From: Escarpia spicata
Taxonomy: Eukaryota > Annelida > Polychaeta > Sabellida > Siboglinidae
DNA: 64,000 nt
Direction of reading: 5' to 3'
NCBI GenBank assembly: GCA_963995525.1
Contig: OZ023213.1
Location: forward strand, 45,576,794 to 45,640,793
The notes under the pieces: model-generated
Databases searched by the model: none
The model's input: the letters and a program-made list of their open reading frames with translations, nothing else
What the model was told of the DNA's origin: nothing
Part shown: piece after piece, positions 48,379-59,756 of the stretch
Layout of the letters: each line of letters starts with the position of its first letter
Numbering within the stretch: the stretch's first letter is position 1
Translations under genes and position numbers: made by a program

Positions 48379-50070
48379 TCACACGTTGGTAATATAGTCC
48401 GCCAGACGAGTAGATCGTTTCTTGAGTCGCACAGATCTTCGCGGAGTCGTCACTGTGGCGTCACTCATCTCCGGTTGCTGGCTCCTTCGTCTGCGGGTTT
48501 GTCGCGTCCTCGTGTGTTCGTCTAAGATGCACTCGATTCCGCCTGTATGTACCAGCAAATGTATCAACTTCGTACGAGCGTTCATCGAGACGTCGTTGAA
48601 CCACGGCCTTTTCCCATGCCTTTTGACCAGGACGGAACGGCTTCATGCGAACGATATCACCCTCCTCGAGGATCGGAAGATCTTTCGCTGTTCTGTTGTA
48701 GTTTTTCCTTGTTTCTCCTTCTGTTCGCTTATTCTGACCCTGCCTTTTCTCAAGTATTGTTCGCCCCTTGGCGCCAGAAGTGTTGTTGTCGTCGGGAGTA
48801 ATGTTCGCGTTCGTCTGTTTAACAGTCTCTGTGCTGGACTGCTTCCAACCCCTTGTGTCGGTGTGTTTCTAGAAGTGCTAGATGTGGGTCTGTCTGTGAC
48901 TTCTTGCATTTGGTGAACATCAGCTTTGCGGCTTTCACGGCTGCTTCCGCTCTTCCGTTGGCGCTCTGGTGACCTGGTGCGCTGGTCTGATGCTCGATGT
49001 CCCACTTCGCAGCAAATCTCTGGAATTCACCCGAGACGTACTGCGGCCCGTTGTCGCTAATTATGACTGATGGGATGCCATTTCTAGCGAAGTGTGCTTT
49101 CATAGTTTTTATCACGCTTGCTGTGGTCGTTGAAGTCATCCTGTCGACTTCCCAGAAGTTGCTTGTGTAATCGACCAATACGTGATAGTCACGACCTTCC
49201 CAGCTGAACAGGTCCACTCCGACTTTCTCCCATTGTCTCGTCGGTGTCTCTTGTTGCATTAACGTTTCTTTTTGTTATGATCGTTCATAGGTTCTGCACG
49301 CCTCACAGTTCTCAACCACTTGTCTGATGTATGATGCCATGTTAGGCCAATAGATACATTCTCTTGCTCGTCGCAGGACACTTTCCACACCAAGGTGCGA
49401 GCTGTGGAGACACTCCTTCGTGAGTTTCCTCATTCCAACTGGGATGACTACTCTTTCTCCTCTGAAGACTAAACCGTCGTGCACTGCTAGTTCGTCTCTC
49501 ATGCTGAAATACGCATGGATGCTAGTTGGGGTTTCATCACGCGTATCGGGCCACCCTCGCTGTATGACATGGTTCAGTGTCTGTAGAGTCTCGTCACTCT
49601 CCGTGTGTGCCTTCAGCATTGCCAGGCGTTCTGTGGTGATTGGCAGCTGCTTCACAGCATTCACAGCTCCGAAGTTGTCGGAACCGCCTTGGTGTTGCAG
49701 GTATGACCTCGAGAGAGTATCTGCGATATACATCTCTTTCCCTTTGTGGTAGACGACCTCCGTGTCGTACTGCAACATCCGCAGGAGCATTCCTTGCAAT
49801 CTCCTCGGAGCTTTATACAGTGGCTTCTTTACGATCATTTCGAGAGGTTTGTGGTCGCTGTGTACGATTGTCCTTCGCCCAAATGTGTATTGGTGGAATT
49901 GTTCCAACGAGAAGACGATGGCAAAACATTCTTTCTCAAGTTGCGCATATCTAGTCTCCATATCAGTGAGTGATCGACTAGCATACGCGATAGGTCTCCC
50001 CTTCTGTAGGAGAGCTGCACCAAGTCCGGTTTCGCTAGCGTCGCACTCGATGACAAGTTCGGCTTGAGGC
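48379..50070 (-). pseudogene. Gypsy RNase H and integrase
   Basis: Continuing frame (VIECDASETGLGAALLQKG near 50,050) then 49,961-49,275: RNase H (YAQLEKECFAIVF, IVHSDHKPLE) and the integrase zinc domain (HSSHLGVESV...CEACRTYERS). The core at 49,259-48,819 has D,D,E as GVDLFSWEGRDYHVLVDY, IISDNGPQYVSG and NGRAEAAVKAAKLMF. The C-terminal barrel is at 48,646 onward (MKPFRPGQKAWEKAVVQRRL, GTYRRNRVHLRR) and ends near 48,379. Two or three frame breaks separate these blocks. Catalytic residues of the integrase core are all present. Confidence 0.92.
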
Positions 50071-51088
50071 TCATAGTAGGCGAGGATCGGACTGTGTCGT
50101 CAGCTGCTTTATCTTCTCCATCGTTCTTTCTTGTTCTTCTGACCACTTCCACGGAACATCAGGATGCGTTAACCTTCTGATGGGTTCCATGACATCGGAG
50201 AGGCCGGGCAGGAACTTCGACAAATACCCAACCGTGCACTGCAGCCTCTGGACGCCCTTCACATCGTTTGGGTTCTCCATCTTTATGATGGCCTCAATTT
50301 TCTTCTCGTCTGCTCTCAGTACTTCACTGGTGACCAGGTGTCCCATGAAGTTTATCTCGTTCGTCCGGAACTCGCACTTCTTCCGTTTGAGTCTGATGCC
50401 AGCTTCATCGCAGAAGCAGCAAACGCAGCTTCTTCTTGTGGTCGTCGTCGTCTCTGCCGAAGACGACTATGTTATCCGCCACGCAGATGACACCTTCAAG
50501 ACCCTCAAGGGCCTGGTTCAATTTCCGCTGGAATATCTCTGCGCTGACGTTCGTCCCGAATGGTAAACGTTTCCATCGGTACCGGCCAAACGGTGTAATG
50601 ATGGTAGTCAGCAGGCTACTCTCGTCGTCGAGGTCACAGTGCCAGTATCCTGATTGCAGATCTATCTTCGAGAATACTCGTGCCGTGGACATCTCTGGTA
50701 GCTCCTCGTCCATTGTCGGTAGCGGGTAAAGTTCACGGTGTAAGACCTTGTTTAGTAGTCTCGGGTCTATACAGATACGCAACGACGTGTCCTTCTTTGT
50801 CTGAATAGATATTTGGCTACACCACTTGGTGGGCTCGGTGACTGGACAGATGACTCCCATCTTCACGAGACGGTCCAGTTCCGTCTTCAACTTGCTCTTC
50901 AGTGTGATGGGGACTCTTCTCGGCGGGCACTGCACGGGTACCGCGTCCTGTTCCACGTGGAGGTGGACCTTTCCCGGTAGGCTTCCCAACCCTCCGTCGA
51001 AAACGTCGTTGAACTCTTCCAATACGTTTGTCGACGTTACCTTGTGCACCAGCTTGAAACTTCTGTAGTTTACGGTTATGAGGCCCAT
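50071..51088 (-). pseudogene. Gypsy reverse transcriptase
   Basis: 51,088-50,405 runs from the spacer (NVLEEFNDVFDGGLGSLPG) through RVPITLKSKLKTELDRLVKM, KTKKDTSLRICIDPRLLNK, LPTMDEELPEMSTARVFSKI DLQSGYWH and FGRYRWKRLPFGTNVSAEIF to the active-site block CVADNIVVFG, where the usual Y-x-D-D is altered (second Asp is Asn). A frame change leads to 50,346-50,071 (MGHLVTSEVLRADEKKIEAI, LQCTVGYLSKFLPGLS). RNA-dependent DNA polymerase of the element, inactive as it stands. Confidence 0.92.
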
Positions 51089-52233
51089 TTCTTCTGCGGC
51101 CGGCCTGCCGATGAGAGGTGTGACGTCTCCTTGGACGACTTCAAACCAAACTGCATACTTTTTGTTTTTTTGCGGGGTTCTCTACGACTGATTGTGTCTT
51201 GCCAACAACAGCTCGAGTCGTCTTGTTCCACATGTGTAGCATTGGAGGTCACAATATCATCTTTATTGACGTACTTCTCGGGCAGGACGTTCACGGTCGT
51301 CCAACTGTCAACTTGAAGCTTCACCAGCTTGTCGTTCAATTTCAATTGTGCGTAAATCGGACCTCTGCTGTCCGAAGCCTTACGCAGACCCATGATGGTC
51401 TCGTCCGCGCTCTCGGACGCAGCGATATTGTGCACCTTCTTGTTTCCTACCTGGCAACAGTTCGAGAAATGATTTTGTTTTCGACATTTGTGGCACGTTT
51501 TTCCGCAGGGCAACTTTCTTTCCTCTGCTGGTGTGTGCGTCCACAGAATTTACAGTTCAGCCTCATGTCGCTGTCGCTGCGTGTAGTGCGTTGTTTCTGT
51601 TTGTGTGCGTCACGGTTTCTGGGTTTTATTGCGTGATCACCGCGAAAATTGACTTTGTGTATCTGATCTGTTTCACACATAGATTTCATCTGTTTGCTTG
51701 CCGCCTCATCAGAGCGGCAGATATCTATGTTCATCTTCAGCGTCAACTTCCTTTTCTGCAGCAGGTGTTTACGACTAGCGGGATCTCGAATGCCCATGAG
51801 GATGCGGTCTCTTATCAGCGAGTCGTTCAAACAGTCACAGAAATTGCATGATTTTGCCAATAATCTGAGTGCCGATAAATACGCATCAAAGGTTTCGTCC
51901 ACACCTTGGTTCCGCTTGTTGAACACCTATCGCTCGTACGTCTCGTTCAGTTCGCCTTAAATTGTAGCATCAAGTTTCGCCATGATGACGGTAGTATCTT
52001 CATTGTCCTCTCCTTCCGTGAATGTCAAATCATCGTATAACGGGTCCCATTGCATTCAGAAGTACGGCTAGCTGATACGCTTTGTCTTGTTGTTGCAACT
52101 TCGTGATGATAACGTAGTTCTTGTACAGCCTCTTGAACATCGCCCATTCTTCAAATGGTTGATCTTTCAAGATTAGTAGCGGCGGCGGATTGACATTTGC
52201 GAGAGGCGCTGCACGCGCTTGCTCAGCGGCCAT
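51076..52233 (-). pseudogene. Gypsy gag (capsid, nucleocapsid) and protease
   Basis: gag starts at 52,233 (MAAEQARAAPLANVNPPPLL; FEEWAMFKRLYKNYV), breaks near 52,030, and resumes at 51,926 (FNKRNQGVDETFDAYLSALR, RDRILMGIRDPASRKHLL). Two CCHC knuckles follow: CKFCGRTH...SC and CHKCRKQNHFSNCC. The aspartic protease is recognisable (LKLNDKLVKLQVDSWTTVNV) but the catalytic DTG triplet reads DSW, so it cannot be active. Three frames are used, so at least two frameshifts. Confidence 0.88.
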
Positions 52234-52386
52234 CGTGACAGACTTGTGGTGAATCGACTGTAGCTCCTACGTCACGCTCGTGCGAGGATTCAGTGCACTT
52301 CAACACTGCGATATTCAACGTTTCGTCAATGTTCATCAGCAAATTACTGCATTTATCACGTTAATGTATCGCCGGAGGTTTGGGCG

Positions 52387-52404
52387 CCTTAGTAGCTGCC
52401 ACCA
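52387..52404 (-). other. Primer-binding site of the Gypsy element
   Basis: TGGTGGCAGCTACTAAGG directly abuts the 5' LTR; TGG pairs with a tRNA 3' CCA. The tRNA species was not determined. Confidence 0.75.
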
Positions 52405-52550
52405 TGTTTCACAATGTACACACCTTGTATCATAGCGAGTTGTTTATTGTCGAAATCGCTGTCTGACAAACATGCCGCTAGCCGAGGAAACACAGAACTG
52501 CGCAAGCGCGCTAACTACAGTCCGTTCTACACAAGTTAGATATTGACACA
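52405..52550 (-). repeat. Gypsy 5' LTR (146 bp)
   Basis: On the minus strand begins TGTGTCAATATC and ends CATTGTGAAACA (TG...CA). Followed at once by the PBS. Confidence 0.93.
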
Positions 52551-52719
52551 ATTACTACTCTTTAAATTTACATAATACAAGATTATGAAATTAATATTTT
52601 ATTATATTATATTTATTTATATCATACAAAACATGGTAGTCAAACTCATAGTATCATACTGCTATTGAGTAGGCATGGGTAACGTTCAGTTGGTAGCTGT
52701 GTTTTACTGGGTATTATGT

Positions 52720-54740
52720 GATTCCTTGAATTTACCTTGAATCCTCCTCATCTACGTAGTAGTCAAGGAGTTGACGAGGAAGGGAGTCAAACGTTGACTC
52801 GTGTAATCCTTCGCCCTATTGCGTAAATATTTGTTGATGTGTCCCTTGAACTGGTTGATGTTTTTGGACATCACTGCTGCTTCCGGGAGTCTATTCCAGT
52901 CGTTAACTATCCTTTGAGTAAAGGAGTACATGCGTATATCTAATCTTGAGTGCACTTTGGTTATTTTGAAAGGGTGCCCTCTTGTTTTGGTCTGTTTATT
53001 TTCCATAACAAATAAATCTGCAGGAAGAATACTCTCTAACCCGTTGAATATTTTATAAACTTCCAATAAATCAGCACGCAGTCGTCTAGTCTCCAGAGTC
53101 GTGATATTTAGCACTCTTAACCGTCTTTGATAGTCTAAGTGACTTAAATCTTAAATCATCCTGGTCGCACTACGTTGCACCTTTTCTAATAAGTATACAA
53201 ATATTTGTTTGAATGGGCGCCATGCCTGAATGCAGTAGTCTAGGTGATGTCTTACTAAGGACTTGTATAGTTTTACAACTACTTCTTTGGTCTTATATTT
53301 GATAGCTCTGTTGATCATGCCTAACATCGCATTAGCCTTATTTGATGCCTTAACACATTGCTCCGTTACATTAAGTGTGTCTGTTATTATCACTCCTAAA
53401 TCTTTTTCTACATGTGATGTTTCGTACTGCCTGTTGTTATGACCGTAATGTACACACTTGCATTTTTCTGCATTAAACAACATTGACTATTCTGCACTCC
53501 ACCCGTGCAAGTTGTTTAGGTCTTTCTGAAGTTTCTCCGCATCTGTGCAGGATGATACCTGACAGTTTTGTGTCATCAGCAAATGTTAGGAGATGGTTGC
53601 ATACTCCTTCGTCTATGTCATTAATATATATTACAAATAAAATTGTACCTAGAACAGACCCTTGGGGGACACCACTCTTAACAGGTGACCACCCTGAGCT
53701 GAAACCATTTATAATGACACGCTGTACTCTGTCCGTCAGCCACTGCGATATCCATCTATTAACCGCTCCTCCTATCCCATGTGTATTTAGTTTCGTCGCC
53801 AGCCTGCAGTGTGGGACTCGATCGAAAGCTTTGCTGAAATCTAGATAAATAGAATCCACTGGAAGCCCTTTATCGATATAGGATGTAACCTTATCCAGGT
53901 ATACTAAAAGGTTCGTCAGGCATGAACGTCCCTTCCAAAAACCATGTTGCGACGGCTTAATCAAAACATGATTTTGAAGTTGGCCAACGATGTCATCCTT
54001 GATGATGGCTTCCATTACCTTAGATATCTGTGATGTTAGACTCACAGGTCTGTAGTTACTGGGTTGTGATTTGATACCTTTCTTATATATGGGGGTAACA
54101 TTTGCACTTTTCCAGTCTAGTGGAACTTCTCCCGTTTCCATGCTGTCTGCGAAGATTTCGCTTAGCAGTGGTGCAATGGTCATGGCCACTTCTCAGAGCA
54201 TTGTCGAGTTTAAGTCGTCTATTCCAGGGGCTTTGTATGGTTTAAGTTGCAACAGCTTTTTCAGTACTACTGCTGTAGTTATCTCAATATGCTGGAGTGA
54301 CTCCTCAATTGTCTTGGTGAAAAAGTTCACAGCGTCAGGAAGATTTTCTGTTACCTCGTCAGTGAACACTGAGGCGAAGTAGACATTTAGTACATTTGCT
54401 GTCTCGACCGAGTCTATGATCACATCCCCATTGCTATCCAAAAAGGGGCCGACAGTGCCTTTTGTCTTAGTTTTCGTCCTAGTATATGTATAAAAGGACT
54501 TCGGGTCTTTTTTATGTTGTCGGCAAGTCTTTTCTCAAAATTTCGTTTAGCTTTAATCACGTCATTCCGGGCTTTGTTTAGTTGACGTTTGTATGCCTCG
54601 TGCATATGATTTTCTCCTGTTTCTCTGTATTTCTTCCATATGTGGTATTTCTCCCGTCTTGCCATGTCTGCTCGTTTAGTCATCCATCTGGGTTTGGTCT
54701 TTCGTCTCCTTGTTGACACAGGGATAACACTTTTCATTGC
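52720..54740 (-). mobile_element. CR1-like LINE, 5'-truncated
   Basis: Minus strand in five blocks: linker 54,737-54,420 (KPRWMTKRADMARREKYHIW, YKRQLNKARNDVIKAKRNFE), 54,441-54,193 (LNVYFASVFTDE, LKPYKAPGIDDLNSTML), RT 54,189-53,473 ([70 protein letters not shown], intact FADDTKLSG), 53,483-53,151 (HVEKDLGVIITDTLNVTEQC, VQRSATRMI) and 53,114-52,752. The 3' end has the 8-bp ATTCAAGG repeat typical of CR1 tails (52,722-52,745). No endonuclease. Several frameshifts, but the catalytic Asp pair is kept. Confidence 0.92.
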
Positions 54741-54744
54741 CGAC

Positions 54745-56660
54745 TTAACTTCCTGAGGTGATTGTCACTGATCTGCTGTCAGTAAATGTAACTAGCTTTG
54801 ATGATCAAAGTGCACACTACAAACAGCCAGTGACTCAAGTTTCAACTTACATCCAAAAAAGCAAGTACTTATAGTTAGATCCAAGCAATTCTTTTTAGGC
54901 ATTCGATTATTTTATTAGTCTCAAATGTCCAGCCGGTGTCAGTCAGTGATTGAGGGTAAAATGTGAATGTCCAGTGGGTGCTAAAGTTGTATTATATTAT
55001 ACATAGTTAAATATTGATATAATATGACATGTCCATAAATATGAAGGCATAATATCTACATTACTGTATATTAATTTGCGATGGAATGCCATGGAATGTC
55101 GATGGAACGTCGCGGAAAGTCGATGGAGCGGATTTTTAAGTTCATCTACCATTCGGTGTGTGCTTCGCATGAGACTGATACTTCGCACATAGTTAACTAT
55201 TGATATAATATAACATGTCCATCAATATAAAGTTCTTTCGTTCGGTTTCACAAATCTATAACCTTTCCAATATACACCTTTGTACGCGGATACTCTCTTT
55301 GTCTTTCCGCTCTCACCCTCTTTTTAACCGAGTCGGTGACATATATCCGTGGGCGTCCCTTCATCGCAGATACAAATTATCGAGGTATCACTTGTACGAA
55401 AAATGGATGGCGACTCGTAAATACACAATGTTGACTGAATCCAGGCACCGAAAGGTGGGGTCAAAGGCCGATGTCGCCGCATATTCCCGTTCACGTGACT
55501 ATTACACGAGAGGTCTATTTCAGACCACATCCAAGTTAAGATATGTGTCTTGATATTCGGTTAGGACTAACCGAAAATCATTTTATTGTTTGTCTGTTAA
55601 TTTCACTAAAACGAAGTAAAGCATACGTACAAATGAACCAGTATATCAATAATTAATATTTGATACGTTTACGTTTCGTGAAATTAGTCCGACACGTGAG
55701 GAGCACAAAAATCGAAATGATTGAGCACCTTTAATTAAGGCGGCCGAGCAGCTGGCCGTTAACCGCCCCACCTGGAAGGCGATGATAAAGAATGTGACAT
55801 GACCTCAGCAAGTCAAGTTCGTGCATCTCGCAATTCCGTGGCAATGCGATTCTGTGACGTTTTTTCTTTAATCTAGACAGTTCCACTGAATACACAGAAT
55901 TATGATATGCCAACCATGTTTATTAATAACTGTAGCTGCAAGTTCAAAATAAACTTTCACAGATGCAGTATAAAGTAAATGACAAATGACATAATACCAA
56001 AGGGGCACTGAATTGGAGGCATGGTCAGGGCTACACAGTATTGCATTCATCATTTTCTAAGACCCAAGTACGGTTTCAACAATTGCACTTTAATAATTAT
56101 GTTAAATTTATTAACGAAACAAAATCCTGACACTTATTTTTTTAAACGTACAGACTGCAGGCATATCGCCAGTTCCTGTACTGTACTGGACACACGAAAG
56201 ACTGAGGAGATATGTCAGAAGGTTCATTCCTTCATGCGTGGTACACAAGATCCGGAAGACGTTTTTTGAACCTTCAGGACAATACAAAGGATTTCTGGAG
56301 GCAGATAGTACACAGTAGTTGTATGCATTTGTAAATGCACTCATTAGTTCTGATCATTGACATTTGTGAATAGGTTCTAAACTGCCATTTGACGCGAATA
56401 TGTTATAACAATGCTTTAGCCTTTGGCAGACAGAAGGTGTTTTTCCAACACTGTTTTTGTGCTATAATAATATATTCTACCTTGGGCTATATATATCATT
56501 TTATTTAAACAATTATTTGCTACATTGATTTTGGCCTTACAAAAGCTAATGTATTGTCACAACATAGTTGCATGAAGTGGCTGGTTAGAATTTTATACAA
56601 ATGTCAGTGATCTTCACGTGTGACTGTATGTACTCAAAAGGAGTGATACTTAGTTGTTTT
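54745..56660. other. No gene recognised; short direct repeat near 55,000 and 55,190
   Basis: Two copies of AGTTAACTATTGATATAATA-type sequence followed by ACATGTCCAT lie about 185 bp apart (55,005 and 55,190), and ATGGAA-GTCGATGG repeats at 55,080-55,130. The 112-residue ORF at 55,215-55,553 has no recognisable family. Confidence 0.5.
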
Positions 56661-56664
56661 TAAC

Positions 56665-56770
56665 AAAAAATGCATCAGAGTACCTAGGAGTCCTAAGGTA
56701 TATATATATATATACCTTAGGATATATATATATATACCTTAGGACTCCTAGGTACTCTGATGCATTTTTT
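56665..56770. repeat. 106-bp near-perfect palindrome (AT-centred hairpin)
   Basis: Arms of about 49 bp: AAAAAATGCATCAGAGTACC... and its complement ...GGTACTCTGATGCATTTTTT, with (TA)n inner arms around CCTTAGGA. It would extrude as a long hairpin. Confidence 0.95.
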
Positions 56771-56774
56771 GCAA

Positions 56775-57845
56775 CTATCACAGTTTGGTGTATCGCTGAA
56801 AAAAAAGCTGAAAACTTGAAACGTGGCTTCCCCTAGATTTGTGTAAGATGGCGGCATGTTAAATTTACGCTAGCAATTTACTCGCAACCACTGTCGTTGT
56901 CTGTAGAATGTTTTTGCTACGTTCTGTAGCATACTGGCAGCGTCTACTTTGCTTTAGCGTTTGAAATTCATGCATAATAACTGTCGCCGTGTAGGAAAAA
57001 CATGAAGAAAATTTTGAATTAAGGGGCAATTTATGCCAGTGGGAATGATGTGTAAATTTTATAATGCAGATAAATGATATAATTAAAAGGACGATGCCTT
57101 TCTCTCGCTCCGTAAATATCAGTTACATTATTACATCATGCTGCCCTTTGGGTTACATTTCGCGGTCTCTGCATATACGTTCAATCAGCTGTATAGGCTA
57201 TGCAATTTGTTTCTTTCCCGTGCCAAACGTGTATAGTTATTAGACATAGAGATGGTAAATGACTACTTAATCAAAAAAATTAAATCGACAACTTACGACA
57301 AAGTGTGCACAGCTAGTTGATTCAACTAATCGCAACGACAACTTCAACGTTGTTGAGACCCCCAGCCTCCTTAATGCTGGCCGGCACACGCCATCAATTT
57401 ACGTTTCTTTTGCGAAGGGCCCTCCTTATTATGCACGTCAATGTTATATATTGTCTGTACAGACTTCTAGTTCACAAAATATAGGTATGCATAACCAATA
57501 ATGAAATAAACAGGAAATGTCCATGTCTATGTACGTTTAATAGAACTGCAATCGAACTTCGATACGCGTGTATGTATGTATGCATGTGAGTAGTAGAGAG
57601 GGCCATTTGGCCCCGGTGCACGGAATAAACATCAAAGGACATCAAAGGGATATGTCAGTCATTCCATGCGGCTCCCTACTTATAAAAAAGAAATGAGTAA
57701 TGACCTGTCATAAAACCTACTTATAAAAAGCATAAAAAAGCCTCTTATTTTAATTGCTTTTTGACATCTTATTTAAAAAAAAGTGTGATTGATGCCCGGT
57801 TGACCCCTTTTTATAGTTGCTGCGGGCTCGTGTAAGTACATTAGC
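56775..57845. other. No gene recognised, left flank of the virus-like island
   Basis: AT-rich, with no capsid, integrase or polymerase motif on either strand. The boundary of the island on this side could not be defined by terminal repeats. Confidence 0.5.
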
Positions 57846-57847
57846 GC

Positions 57848-58000
57848 TGACATCTAGTGGCTATACTTGCTATAACGTAGACGGTAGCGCCTCTAGTAGA
57901 TATACTTGCGGGGACATCTAGTGGTTATACTTGCTATAACAGACGGTAGCACCTCTAGTGGATATACTTGTTATAACGTAGACGGTAGGGCCTCTAGTGC
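57848..58000. promoter_or_regulatory. Direct repeats upstream of the capsid-side promoter
   Basis: Three rounds of TATACTTGCTATAAC-GTAGACGGTAG followed by CCTCTAGTGG, the first two separated by GGGGACATCTAGTGG. They end about 40 bp before the TATA box. Possible enhancer or replication element; function inferred only from position. Confidence 0.6.
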
Positions 58001-58036
58001 AAGAATGAGTAATCAGTCACTTAGGTGTAAGAAGGT

Positions 58037-58069
58037 TATATAATGGTTATTCGTGAGGTGTAGTCAGTA
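58037..58069 (+). promoter_or_regulatory. TATA box and initiator of the virus-like plus-strand genes
   Basis: TATATAA at 58,037-58,043 and TCAGTA at 58,064-58,069, about 27 bp apart as expected for Pol II, with the first ATG at 58,089. Confidence 0.65.
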
Positions 58070-58088
58070 GCGTCTCTAGATCAGCGGT

Positions 58089-58253
58089 ATGGACCTTCTC
58101 GACGGGGTGTTGAATACGCCGCCGCAGCCGCCGCCGAAAAAGCGACGACGAAAAGTAATAAAACCGCCGGGTACAGCGGCGACTTCCAGTAAGAAGAAAC
58201 GTAATCGAAAGGAACAGACGTCGTCGTCGAGCGACATATTCACCAACAACTAG
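58089..58253 (+). CDS. Small basic NLS protein of the virus-like island (54 aa)
   Basis: Fifty-four codons, first ATG after the TATA/initiator, ending one base before the capsid ATG. Acidic-hydrophobic start (MDLLDGVLNT), then PPQPPPKKRRRKV, a clear monopartite nuclear localisation signal, a second basic run KKKRNRK, and a Ser-rich tail. The close packing with the next ORF suggests one transcript. Adenovirus- and Polinton-like viruses have short basic core or packaging proteins, but I recognise no specific homologue, so the role is open. Confidence 0.6.
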   Translation: MDLLDGVLNTPPQPPPKKRRRKVIKPPGTAATSSKKKRNRKEQTSSSSDIFTNN

Positions 58254-58254
58254 A

Positions 58255-59484
58255 ATGGCGTTCGTGCATCGACAGTCGTGCGAAGGTCGAAAGAGCGAAC
58301 TGGACCTATTCGCCGTGCCGATGACGCAGACGAGCATCGAGAGCGGTCAGTAGGTCGATCACCAGCCGCTGACGGCCCTCGACGCTGGCGGGACTATCGA
58401 GTTCCTCATCCCGGGATCGGGAGACGACTATACGGACCTGGCGAGCGTTAGACTATACACCCGCTTCAAAGTGGTCCAGGGGGACGGAAGCGATCTCGCG
58501 CACGACAACGTCGTGGCCCCGGTCAACAATGTTCTGCATTCGATGTTCAGTCAAGTCGACGTGTCGCTGAACGGCACGCTTGTGACGCCGTCGACCAATA
58601 CGTATCCGTACCGGGCCTACTTCGAAACCCTGCTGAGTTACGGTACCGACGCGAAAAGGACGCAGCTCGGGAGCGGTATGTGGTACAAGGACACCGCCGG
58701 GTTCATGGAGGCGACCGCGAATGCTAACAACGGGTACGCGCAACAGCGCCTCTTCACACGGGACAGTCGCGAGGTGGAGCTGATGGGCCGCCTGCATGTC
58801 GACGTGTTCATGCAAGACCGGTACCTACTGAACGGCGTCGACGTAAAGGTTCGACTGGTGCGCGCGAAGGACTCCTTCGCGCTCACAGGAGCGAACGTCG
58901 ATCCGGGGTGGAAAATCGTCCTGCTGGAGACCTACCTGCAAGTGCGAAAAGCTAAGGTGAATCCGTCCGTCCAGCTCGGTCACATTAAAGCGTTGGCGCG
59001 GGGAGCGGCCAAGTACCCGCTACGTCGAGTCGACTGCAAGGTGTTCTCGGTACCGCAGGGCACGATGTCGCATACGCACGAGAACGTCTACCTGGGCGTC
59101 CTCCCGAAACGCGTGTTCCTAGCCCTGATCGACAACGACGCCTATAACGGGGACTACACTAAAACCCCGTTTAACGCGAAGCATAACGACATAAACTTCC
59201 TCGCCCTCTACGTCGACGGACGCCATGTGCCGAGCAATCCGCTGCAGCCAAACTTCGAGCGCGGACATTACATCCGAAGCTACATGAACCTATTCGGGGC
59301 AACGGGAAAGGCGTACGAGGACGAAGGGAACCACCTATGGCGCTACGACTTCGGCGACACCATCTTTGACTTCGACCTGTCGCCCAACTGTTACGACGGC
59401 GATCATTTCAACGTCGTCGTGTACGGGGAGTTCGAGACGGTGCTCGAGATCGACAAGAGCCGGAACGTCGTGTACGACTACTAG
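58255..59484 (+). pseudogene. Polinton/Maverick-type major capsid-like gene (F54H12.2-like), one in-frame TAG
   Basis: ATG at 58,255 opens a 409-codon frame to TAG at 59,484, interrupted only by TAG at 58,351-58,353 (codon 33). Before the stop: ELDLFAVPMTQTSIESG; after it: TIEFLIPGSGDDYTDLA, LHSMFSQVDVSLNG, NTYPYRAYFETLLSYG, RLHVDVFMQDRYLLNGVDV, and a C-terminal FNVVVYGEFE. These are landmarks of the family labelled F54H12.2-like in animal genomes; in C. elegans it lies beside the integrase-like F54H12.3, and the family is taken as a Polinton-type double jelly-roll capsid protein (from memory). GC-rich, unlike the flanks. The remainder (58,354-59,484) is fully open, so decay is slight. Readthrough of the TAG is possible but unsupported. 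Confidence 0.85.
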
Positions 59485-59501
59485 CAGCGGCGGTCATCAT
59501 C

Positions 59502-59756
59502 ATGGACACGTTTCAGCTGATGCACCGCCTGAAGCTCGACGCGTTCGCTAAAAACGTCGTCGTCGGTGTCCTGCCGGTATCAACGGCGGTAGCCCTTCCG
59601 ACGACGACACCGATGAAATTGTTACGGTTGCCACCGGCGCCGAGGCGCTGTACGCGGGAACGGGGTATAGGGTCGCATACATTGGCGGCGCCGGTGGCGA
59701 TGCCGTCGAGTCCGAGTACGAAGGCGGGCAAGGGGATAGACTCGATGAATAGTTGA
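59502..59756 (+). CDS. Uncertain ORF after the capsid gene (84 aa)
   Basis: Starts 17 bp after the capsid stop. The first 25 residues (MDTFQLMHRLKLDAFAKNVV, then VGVLP) resemble, from memory, the start of adenain-like proteases that often follow this capsid family, but no His/Cys catalytic region follows and the rest is low-complexity. It may be a protease remnant fused to unrelated DNA, or chance. Confidence 0.3.
   Translation: MDTFQLMHRLKLDAFAKNVVVGVLPVSTAVALPTTTPMKLLRLPPAPRRCTRERGIGSHTLAAPVAMPSSPSTKAGKGIDSMNS

Larger units (their letters stand above)
48086..52550 (-). mobile_element. Ty3/Gypsy LTR retrotransposon
   Basis: 4.47-kb element on the minus strand with 146-bp LTRs at both ends, PBS next to the 5' LTR, PPT next to the 3' LTR, and gag-protease-RT-RNase H-integrase order, which is the Ty3/Gypsy order. 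No env-like ORF follows integrase. LTRs differ at three positions by my reading, yet the coding region has many frame breaks. No clear target-site duplication (ATCATAAAAC left, ATTACTACTC right). Confidence 0.95.

Noticed and set aside
58047..58886. Minus-strand ORFs opposite the capsid gene
   Set aside because: Shadows of a GC-rich coding frame on the plus strand; no family resemblance.
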